DNA of 24,515 nucleotides from Betaproteobacteria bacterium (GTDB lineage Bacteria > Pseudomonadota > Gammaproteobacteria > Burkholderiales > Usitatibacteraceae). The position numbers and the translations under genes were made by a program. The notes beneath the pieces were generated by a model. It was not told where the DNA came from and did not search any database. It was given only the letters and a program-made list of their open reading frames with translations. Location of the stretch: contig JADKJR010000002.1 of assembly GCA_016720925.1 (NCBI GenBank), positions 1-24,515 on the forward strand. Direction: 5' to 3'. Numbering within the stretch: position 1 is the first letter of the stretch; each line of letters begins with the position of its first letter. Below are positions 17,154 through 24,515 of the stretch, in pieces.

Positions 17154-19286
17154 CTATTTGCCGCCAAGCATCGCTTTAATGGCCAGCAATTCGCGCTCGA
17201 GTGTCTCCATTCTAATACTATGTCGGGCGAGTTCGCCTGCCTGTGCGGCAATAGTGCGCTGCTGCTTCTGGAATTCATTCAACAGCATCGGCGGCAAGTG
17301 CTGGTACATCACCGTCTCGATCTGTCCCTCTGCCGAATGCGCGACCAGCCCTGGATAGACTTCATTTACCTCCTCGGCGATCAGGCCGTATTGCAAGACG
17401 CGGCCGGCGGGATTCTGGTCGGATTTGTAGTGGAACGTCACCGGGCGCAGTTTCATGAGCGCGCTGCTGGCGTCGTCCATGTCGGTGATGTCGTCTTTGT
17501 AGCGGCGGGACGAGAGGGTTGTGCCAAGTTGGCCGTTGCTGTCGATGGAGACGGCAATGCCCGAGCCCGCGATCGATGTGCCGTAGATGCCGGAAATGAA
17601 AGTTCTGAACTGTTGCGCGGACGATCCAATGCGCGTGGTAAAAGTATCGCCCGCGACACCATCATTGCCGATATGGATGTTGAAAAAGCCGGTCGTGAGG
17701 TTTACCCCGCGTTGAGCCCGATGGCGATATTATTGACGCCGGTGGTCGTGTTGTAGAGGGCCCGATAACCCATCGCCGTATTGTTGTGGCTGGTGGTGCT
17801 ATTGAAGAGGGTTTGATATCCGCTGGCGGTATTGGCACGACCGTTTGCGTGGTTGTACATTGCCTGATACCCGCTGACGGTGTTGAGGTCCACATCGGGT
17901 GACGCCGTTCCCGTGCCCAAGCCGGGCCCGGTCGCGCTGAACTTGGTGCCAACGGTGTTGCTTGCCGCGCCGATGAGCGTGAAGTCGGTCGTCCCGACAG
18001 TCAAAATGGTGTAGTCGACCGTATTGGCAAAGGAGCCTGCGGCGACGACTTTCCCCGCGTTGACCATCGCACTCACACCGCTGACGGTATTGAAGCTGCT
18101 GGTGATGCTGTTCTGCATAGCGCCCGCGCCGCTGACGGTGTTGCCGGTGCCGATGGTGTTGCTAAAGAGTGTGTTCCCGCCGTTGGCGGTGTTGACGCCG
18201 CCTGTCGTGTTGCTAAGAAGTGCATTCGCACCATTGGCGGTGTTATACGTGCCCGTCGTGTTGCTGAGAAGTGCCTGCACGCCGCTGCCGGTGTTGTTGC
18301 CGCCGGACATTGTGAAGTTGCCTGCGCCTTTCGCCGATGAACGTATTTGAAAAACCATAGTAATGCATGAAGCGGGTGCCTGCCTTCATGATGGTCCCTG
18401 CGCTCGCGGTTGTGTTACCAGGCAGAATGAGGTTGCCACTGAGCGTGGGTGAACCGCTCCACGCCGGTGCACCTGCCGTGCCGGTGAGCACCTGCCCGGT
18501 GGTTCCGCCGGCGGGTGCATTGTCGTCGGCCGCGCAGGACCAGGCGCTGCTGTTCCATTTCGCAATCTGGTTGGTGGCGCAGGCAGTAGTCGGCAGAAGT
18601 TGTGTTGCGGCCAGACTGATGGTGCCGCTGCCGGTGATCGGCCCGCCGGTCAGGCCACTGCCGGTGCCGACGGTGGTGACGCTGCCCACGCCCGCGGTCA
18701 GCCATTGCAGGTTGCTGCCGTCAGTGCCGAGCACCTTGCCGGCCGCCGCGCCGGAAACCGGCGAAAGCTTCGCCTGCGTGACGGCGTTACTGGCGATCTG
18801 TGCCGTGCTGATGGTGCCGGTCAAGTTCGCGGTGGGCAGTGTCGCGGTGGTGATGGTGCCGCTGATTTGCAAGCCCGGCAGGGTTGCCGCGCTATCGAGC
18901 GTGGACGCGCGAAACGCGTACGGACTGCTGGCGAGCGGCTGGCGCGGCGTCATCTCGGCATCGGCATTGATCGATACCGTGAGCCAATACGGCACATCAA
19001 AAGGCAGCGTGAGCGGTGACGCGGGGACCGAGCCGAGCACGGCATCGAATTTGCCGTTGACGACGTTGACGGAGAGTTGTGTCTCGGTCCAGAGCGCGGC
19101 GCCGCCGGTCGCGGCGTTGTACAGGCGGAAAGTCATCACCACTGGGACGTTGATGGCCGTGCCGGCGAGGTCGGTCAGCAAGCCCTGATAGTTGATTGTC
19201 TTCGGGGGCGCGGCAAAGACCGCGGGTGACAGCAGCGTGAATCCAGCGAATGCCACGCCGAGAATTTGCTGAAGAACTTTGTTCAT
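17154..19286 (-). CDS. Trimeric fibre with YadA-like head and peptidase S74 chaperone (two frameshifts)
   Basis: Start ATG 19286 has GGAG upstream and a signal peptide ending A-V-F-A-A. The N-terminal domain INYQGLLTDLAGTAIN...FRLYNAATGGAALW...PRQPLASSPYAFRA is typical of secreted S74 proteins. A spacer with GLTGGPITGSGTISLA motifs follows. Then YadA-like head repeats of about 16 residues (NTANGANALLSNTTG) run from 18310 to 17710, interrupted by an inserted ~56-residue segment (17891-18058). The C-terminus is the S74 intramolecular chaperone: GQLGTTLSSRRYKDDITDM, LRPVTFHYK, GLIAEEV, then a coiled coil. Ser and Lys of SSRRYK are five residues apart, as in the endosialidase self-cleaving dyad. 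Frameshifts lie near 18325 (extra G) and 17703 (in a G run). Bridged length about 710 residues. Confidence 0.85.
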
Positions 19287-19380
19287 GTTGTTGCTCCATT
19301 CACGTCTGGCAATACTTGAAACGGTGTTCGGAATCAGGTGAGGGGGCATCCGTGTATCAAGACTCCTCTTCGTCTAAAGA

Positions 19381-19390
19381 GGGGGGGGGG
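19381..19390 (-). repeat. C10 homopolymer upstream of fibre gene
   Basis: Ten consecutive G on the plus strand are ten C on the coding strand, 94 bases upstream of the fibre ATG. A CTCTT/AAGAG hairpin follows directly, and TGATAC lies about 20 bases further downstream. Long G/C runs are uncommon in this window and can slip during replication. Confidence 0.7.
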
Positions 19391-19404
19391 TTTTTGGACG
19401 TGAT

Positions 19405-19507
19405 GTCATTGCGCGCAAACCGGAAGGCCATGCAGATTTGGGGAGCGACCCGTCCTGTCCACCTTTCAGAATACGAACGGACTGATTCCAGCCTTCGCTG
19501 GAATGAC
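19405..19507. repeat. Second GTCATT-bounded element
   Basis: GTCATT at 19405 and AATGAC ending at 19507 bound about 100 bases, echoing the element at 16101-16256. The right end contains a perfect 8-base stem (19485-19504). It is non-coding and likely related to dispersed proteobacterial GTCATTCC repeats. Confidence 0.45.
19485..19504 (-). terminator. Hairpin downstream of YVTN gene
   Basis: ATTCCAGC and GCTGGAAT pair perfectly around CTTC, 31 bases past the YVTN-protein stop. No T-run follows on the minus strand, so an intrinsic terminator is only possible; the hairpin may simply be part of the repeat. Confidence 0.3.
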
Positions 19508-19535
19508 GGCGCTTTAAGGGGTTTCCGCGCGATAT

Positions 19536-22305
19536 TCAGAACCCCTGCCGCACAATCGCTTTCCGCTGCGTCACACCGCCGATGGTGTACGTCATGACCG
19601 CGTTGTTCTGGTCGCCGAAATCGAGCGTCATGGTGCCGGCTTTCGTGACCGAAAATTTCGCCGCGTCGTAACACGCCCAGCCAGGAGGAGCTTGACGTGG
19701 AGTAGATATCGCCGGTAAAGCTGGAGCCGCTCCACGTGCCGCCCGGCACCGCGTAGAACACCGTGCGGCCGCTCGCATCGTAGGTGTACCAGACCGGGAA
19801 CAGCATGCGGCCTTGCTGCGCGATATTCATGCCCCAGCCGTTTTCCTCGGTGCCGGCCCACCACATGTCGTTCACCTGCAATCTTGTTGCGCCGTCGTCG
19901 GTCGCAAACGGTTGCCGCACGATCGACTTGCTGCCACTCCACGCCATTGATGGTGTAGCTCAAGGTGGCGGCGCCGCTGCCCGTGTAAGTGATGGTGGCG
20001 GTGCCGACCGACGCGCCCGCGTTGAAATTGCTGGCGCGGTAGCTGTTGAAATGCGATGACGTCGGTTGATACAGCGCGCCGGTGTAGGTGTTGTTGGCCG
20101 CATTCCAGGTGCCACTCGGCAGTACGTACCAGACCGGCTTGCCGCTGGCATCGTAAGCATAGAGCACCACGAACTGAAGCCGCCCGTGTTGGGTGATGGA
20201 CACGCCCCAGCCGTTCTCTGCCAATCCTGCCCACCACATGTCGGTGTAATCGCCCGACGCGGCGGCCAGCGGCGTGACCGGCACCACGACCTGCTCAAAG
20301 CCGTTGTCGGCGGTGTGCAGATACGTCACCACATAGTTGTGCAGACCTGCCGTGGTGCCGGTGATCGTGCAAGTCGCCACGCCGATATTGGTGGCACCGG
20401 GCAGCGGCGTGATGGTGACCGCGCCGCAGCCGGGCAGGGTCGTGCCGTTCTCGTTGAACGTGACTTTGTTGGTAAGCGCGGCGCTGGCGACGGTGGCGCG
20501 TAGCACGACGCTGGCGCCCACGGCAGGTTGAAGTGGCGTGGTGCTCACGTCAAGCCAACACTGCCGGTGATGATCAATTGCTGGAGCGAGGCGTTGGCGC
20601 CCGGATTGTTGCTATCACCGCTGTAGGTGGCGGAAAAGAACGAGGGGCTCGTGACGATGAGCGGAGCCGGCACCGGACATTTCGCCCGTGCCGATACCAT
20701 CGGGACTGCCGCGCACAACGTCAACGGGCCGCCACTGGTCGCCATGTTGAAGGTGACGGTTCCGGTGGGCGTGTTGCCCGTTGCCGACGCCGTCAGCACG
20801 ACAGATGAACGGTAGATCGCCGGGTTGCTCGATGACGTCAGGATTAGCCCGGCGGCTGGCGGGGCGCTGAAACTGGCCGTTACCGATTGGATGGCATTCA
20901 TAGCGACGCTACAGCCACCAGTCCCGCCGCATGCGCCACCCCAGCCGAGAAAGGTAGATCCGGCATTGGCGCTGGCGGTCAGCGTCACGGTCGTGCCACT
21001 GCTGTAGGCCTCGGTACAGTCGCCCGGGCAGACGATGCCGGCCGGACTGGACGTTACACTGCCCGCACCGGTGGACGAAACCGTCAACAGGAAGGTGGCC
21101 GGCGGTATGAGGCTGAACGTGGCGGATACCGTGCAGGGTACGGTGATCGCTGCCGTCGTGTAAGTGTTGCCTACCAGCGTGCCGCCGCAGGTGCCTCCCA
21201 CTGCAGCGGCATAGCCCACCGCCGGCGTGACGGTGAAGTTTGTCGTCGCACCAGATACGATGCTTTGCGGCGTCGCCGGGTTGATGGTGCCGTTGGCGCC
21301 GGCCGATGGCGTCACCGTCACGGTCACGGGTGGCGCGGCGGACGCGATTGCAATGCCGAAGGGACCTTGCGTCACCGGCACGGTGGCGATCACGGTTTCC
21401 GTACCGGTATCGATGACCGAAACGGTATTGCTGCCCACGTTGCCGACGTAAGCGCGGGTACCCGACGCCTTGAAGGTTACGCTGCGGGGCGAAGAGCCGA
21501 CCGGAATTGAATGGGTCACGGTGTTGGTCACGGTGTCTACCACCGAGACATTGTCACTACTGCCGTTGGCTGTGTAGACGCGTGCCGGCGGGATTGACCG
21601 CGACACCGCTCGTGCCCGCCCAACCGCGACGCTGGTGATAATGGTGTTGGTCGAGGTATCAATCACAAATAATTCGGCGGGGCCGAATTCGTTGGCGACG
21701 TAGGCGCGCGTTCCGCTGGGGTTGAATGCGACCCCGAACGAGCCGGGGCCGCCGGTGAGACCGATCGAGCCCGTCACGGTATTGGTGGTGGTGTCGATGA
21801 TCGTGACCGAATTGATCCCGGGATTGGTCACAAACAGCCGCGTGCCCGCGGGGTTAATGGCGATAACGTAGGCCCGTGAAAGCGGCACCGTGCTGATGAC
21901 GCCATTGGTGGAGGTGTCAATGACCGAGACAGGTTGGATATCAGGTTCGCCACATAGACGCGCGTGCCAGCGGGATTGACAGCCACGCCAGCGGTCCAGA
22001 TCCAACGCGATCGTTGCGACAACTGTATTGGTGGCGAGGTTGATGACGGATACCGTATTGGGGGTGGAATTGGCGACATAGGCGCGTGACCCGTTCGGGA
22101 GGATACCGATGCCGAAGGGCGCTCCACCAACGGGAATGGTGGTGACCACCGCATTCGTGGCGGTATCGAGAACGGAAACAATGCTGCCGTTTTGGCCCGT
22201 GATATAGGCAAACGGTTGCGATTGTGCAGACCCGACTGCGGCGAGCATCAATAGCGATGCGATGACAGCCCACAGGGACTTCACGATCGTGCGCGGAATT
22301 GACAT
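19536..22305 (-). CDS. Secreted YVTN beta-propeller / Ig-like / ENGWG-module protein (several frameshifts)
   Basis: Start ATG 22305 follows GGAGG at ideal spacing (an ATG 12 bases upstream overlaps that site). Signal peptide: residues 1-28. Order: seven-bladed-type YVTN propeller, about residues 30-330, with repeats such as VSVIDTSTN, NPAGTRVYVAN; two InlB B-repeat-like domains with Cys pairs (VCPGDCTEAYSSGTTVTLTA, FLGWGGACGGTGGC), about 335-480; Ig-like domains (TLTASATGNTPTGTVTFN type and the following one), about 490-690; two tandem C-terminal modules starting DMWWAGLAENGWG and DMWWAGTEENGWG. Predicted extracellular or surface-bound. Frame breaks lie near 22000, 21600, 20545, 19940 and 19690, mostly compensated. 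Bridged length about 923 residues. Function unknown; propeller and Ig domains suggest binding. Confidence 0.8.
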
Positions 22306-22317
22306 TTTTTCCTCCAT

Positions 22318-22594
22318 CTAAAGAAGTTGCGTGCTATTTAGGTCAGGTGCGGTTGAGAGGCTGTGTGCTGGTGATTTATTCACGATATCCTTAAACACGA
22401 GTACTGGCGCGGCACTTAACGGCATTTCGGCTGGAACGCCTCGCCAGTTCTGGTGTTTTTGTTTGGTTGGTCGTCTATTTCCTGTACATCCACATCCTGC
22501 CGCCCGCGTGATCGGATTCGCACTTACAGATAGCCACGGTTGTCAGCACACCGCCAAAACGAAGGTAAGTATTTGATTTTTCCTGTGACCGCGA
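22318..22594. other. Intergenic region upstream of YVTN gene
   Basis: This 277-base spacer should contain the promoter of the YVTN gene and the terminator of the short regulator gene. Only a weak GTGA/TCAC hairpin near 22583-22596 is visible. I find no gene. Confidence 0.4.
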
Positions 22595-23205
22595 TCACGG
22601 TATCCCCAGTCTGTGCAGTGCTCGAACACGTTTGTCCTCGATGCGATTTCGCGTCAGCGCGACCCAGGAAGCTCGCGTAACTCCGGCAAGAATGGGCCTT
22701 TGCACAATTCACGCATGCGGTTTGCGGCGGCATCGCGATCAGGTCCGTTCAAGGGCGGCTGCAACGGCATCAGCAAGGATTCGAAGAGAGCTTCCAGCTC
22801 CAGGCTGTCGACACGCGCGGCGTCGGCATTGATGCGCAGCTCATCACCATGCCGCCGCAAAATCGTGTTGCCGCCGCAGGTGCGCTTCAGTCTTGCCAGC
22901 GTGGTATCGAGCGATTGGCGCGCGCGCGCGGATTCGGCCAGCGGCCAGAATTCGGTGGATGCGCGTTCAACGGCGAAGCCCGCGCCGCCTGCGGCAATCA
23001 CCCGCAGCAGCAGCTCGATCGGTCGCGTGAGGCGCGAGGGGGCGGTCTCTATTTCGCTGCCGTCGACCCACAGACGAAAGCCACCGAGGCATTCGATGAT
23101 GACTGGCACGGGTGCTGATTGCGGAGCGTTTGATTGCCCTGCCGTGTAGGCTTCCACGCGGGAATTAGCAAGATCGATCATGCCGCCCATGTTGGGGCGG
23201 GCCAT
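22595..23205 (-). CDS. Winged-helix regulator with truncated BTAD (one frameshift)
   Basis: ATG 23205 lies 36 bases after the stop of the upstream regulator. After an unstructured ~30 residues comes an OmpR/SARP-type winged helix: VIIECLGGFRLWVDGSEIE, RPIELLLRVIAAGG, QSLDTTLARLKRTCG and ILRRHGDELRIN. It is followed by the start of a BTAD domain, CKGPFLPELREL. A frameshift near 22660 then reads WVALTRNRIEDKRVRALHRL and stops at 22595-22597. The TPR-like remainder of BTAD, present in the neighbouring regulator, is missing, leaving about 203 residues. SARP-like proteins activate nearby genes. A role in controlling the secreted-protein genes is inferred from position. Confidence 0.7.
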
Positions 23206-23240
23206 CCGCGCCGGGTACTTACAACTGACTTACAACAGGG

Positions 23241-24515
23241 CTAGTCCGAGGCGGGGACCGAACGATCGGCGCGAAGTTTATCGGCAAGGGTGCGCAAATT
23301 TGCGGACGGCTCCAGCCCCAGCTGAACTTCGAGCGTGCGCACGTAGCGCGCATAGATCTGCAATGCGTCGACGACCCTGCCCGCGCGCGCGTAATGCCGC
23401 ATTAGCGCCTCGTACGCATCCTCGGCGAGGGGATCGCGTTCGGCGATGAAGTGCAGGATATCGGCGGCCCGATCCGTGTTGCCGACCGCCGATGCGTCTG
23501 TTGCGCCGTACCCAGCGATGGGAGTCAGTTGAGCAACTTCGTGCATGAGTGCGCTGAGCTTGCGCCACAGGCGATCACAAACAAGTCTGTCAGGTGTTGC
23601 CCGCGACGTGCCAGAAAGTGCCCGCGATGTTCGGCAACGAGTTCTACCAGTACCTTTGCGTGGTTTATTTCGCCGTGGGCATCGCGTTCAAGCAGGTGAG
23701 AGGCGTGCATCGAGGAGCTGAAGGCATCAACCACACCTCCGCATGGTTCAGCGTGAGCGCGCGATCAGCCAGCAGGATCGACGTATCCGAACCCGGCTGC
23801 TTGCGGGCGGTGGGCGTGTTATCGAACACTTGTTGCGACCTTGCCGGCCGTCCTGACCATATTTTTGAGACCAACGTCGACGGGCACATTTTCACCGCCA
23901 GCGAGCGCGACGAGGGCTTGCAGCAGTTGCATGCCCTTTTGCTGCCCGCGCGCGGCGACCATTCCCCGTCACGCGCAACAATTTCGAAACGTCCCAACGT
24001 ATACAGGCGCACCGGCCACGGCGCCAGTTGTTGATGGCCGTTGACGGTGGTGACAGCCCGCCGGCGGCGTATCACGTCGCAAACAAACTCGGTTTCAATT
24101 TCCGCCCGGAGTGCAGCGGCGCAAAGTTCCTGCGTGAGCGAATTGGCATGACGCAGGAACAGTAGGAAGCGGTGCTCCCGCGCCATCGCCATCGCCTTGG
24201 TCAGCGCGGCGACCCGGATTGATGCGCGGATCACGCAGCGCGCGCAATGCTTCGATGCTTTTAGGAATATCGCAAACGATTTCGCTATCGCCGGTAAAGT
24301 TGGGCCGGAACCGTTCGCGGAAACGGCGAGCGCCCGCCTCGAAAATCGCCGCGCTGCGCGCCGCCGCCGGCCTCGATCATGAAACTTGCAGGATGCCGAT
24401 TGGCAACCCCATCAAAACAATTATCGCAGCGCCCTCGCTTGCCGCCGTGACGGCATGAAGCGCATCGCCGCGCAACAGTGCGATGCGGCCCGTGAAAATA
24501 TGGTGGGCGAATTTG
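23241..24515 (-). CDS. MalT/SARP-like regulator with BTAD domain, partial at window edge (frameshifted)
   Basis: The gene enters from the right edge; only its C-terminal ~420 residues are in view. From 24515 leftwards: helical TPR-like repeats (GRIALLRGDALHAVTAASEG, AMAREHRFLLFLRHANSL); then EIETEFVCDVIRRRR and a winged helix (PVRLYTLGRFEIVARDGEW, near 24030-23985); then AEHRGHFLARRGQ and a BTAD domain (RDPLAEDAYEALMRHYARAG, ALQIYARYVRTLEVQLGLEP), ending ASD at TGA 23241-23243. This layout (MalT-like TPR core, then winged helix and BTAD at the C-terminus) is known in proteobacterial relatives, whose N-terminus usually has an ATPase. Frame breaks near 24390, 24235, 24000 and 23560. Confidence 0.7.

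Larger units (their letters stand above)
19287..19535. other. Intergenic region with C10 tract and repeat
   Basis: This 249-base gap separates the YVTN gene from the S74 fibre gene, both on the minus strand. It holds a GTCATT-bounded element, a hairpin that may terminate the upstream gene, a run of ten C (minus strand) at 19381-19390 and a possible -10 (TGATAC at 19354-19359). Confidence 0.6.

Noticed and set aside
17710..18310. Regularly spaced short repeats resembling a CRISPR array
   Set aside because: The repeats are imperfect, in multiples of three, and encode the YadA-like head of a protein; spacers are not unique.
18367..19188. Long plus-strand open frame (273 codons) antisense to the fibre gene
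   Set aside because: It mirrors the low-complexity Gly/Thr/Ala-rich coding sequence on the other strand, has no family features, and the minus frame has signal peptide, ribosome site and known domains.
17154..19286. Prophage remnant because of the tail-fibre chaperone domain
   Set aside because: The protein has a signal peptide and secreted-protein N-terminus, and no capsid, terminase, integrase or lysis gene is nearby.
20545..20548. Two separate genes at the stop near 20545
   Set aside because: The Ig-like array continues in the overlapping frame without a signal peptide or ribosome site, so a frameshift in one gene is simpler.

Overview
The window looks like a chromosomal segment of a GC-rich betaproteobacterium, probably Burkholderiales or a close relative. 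This rests on gene content: a DUF2863 protein, a GlcG/zinc-ribbon pair and large secreted proteins carrying the W-W-x-G / ENGWG module. I see no tRNA, rRNA, CRISPR array, transposase or prophage cassette. Most genes are identifiable only if one or more single-base frameshifts are bridged. A few are clean: the aldo/keto reductase, the KTSC protein, the OB-fold protein, the dockerin protein and the GntR regulator. This pattern points to uncorrected indels in a long-read or draft assembly rather than wholesale gene decay, but the sequence alone cannot prove that.

Left part (1-8.7 kb, housekeeping and accessory genes). A badly broken DUF2863 gene lies on the minus strand. A plus-strand operon follows: SRPBCC/START-like protein, YHS-domain lipoprotein, AlkD-like DNA glycosylase. 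Next comes a minus-strand GntR(YtrA-type)-ABC ATPase-permease operon with overlapping start and stop codons. A perfect 9-bp inverted repeat lies over its predicted promoter. The ATPase has lost its central third, including the ABC signature. Divergent from it is a plus-strand run: GlcG/HbpS-type protein, zf-TFIIB zinc-ribbon protein, short-chain dehydrogenase, Cys-cluster protein.

Middle part (8.8-12.4 kb). A PAS-PAS-GGDEF-EAL c-di-GMP protein, a small unknown protein, a Kv-beta-like aldo/keto reductase and a KTSC-domain protein are closely spaced on the plus strand and could form one transcription unit.

Right part (12.6-24.5 kb). Every gene is on the minus strand and almost all are secreted. 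In transcription order: a MalT/SARP-like regulator with a BTAD domain (cut by the window edge); a second, shorter winged-helix regulator with a truncated BTAD; a roughly 920-residue YVTN beta-propeller / InlB-B-repeat / Ig-like / tandem ENGWG-module surface protein; a roughly 710-residue fibre with YadA-like head repeats and a C-terminal peptidase S74 chaperone; a dockerin-tailed protein 24 nt downstream of it; an exported OB-fold protein; and a GH44 endoglucanase/xyloglucanase with FN3 and dockerin tail. The GH44 enzyme and the dockerin protein share the same C-terminal ~170-residue tail. This block reads as a surface/secretome island that may serve attachment to and breakdown of plant-type polysaccharide. 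The most unusual items are the S74 fibre with a phage-type insertion in its head, the C10 tract about 95 nt upstream of that fibre gene, and the shared dockerin tail.
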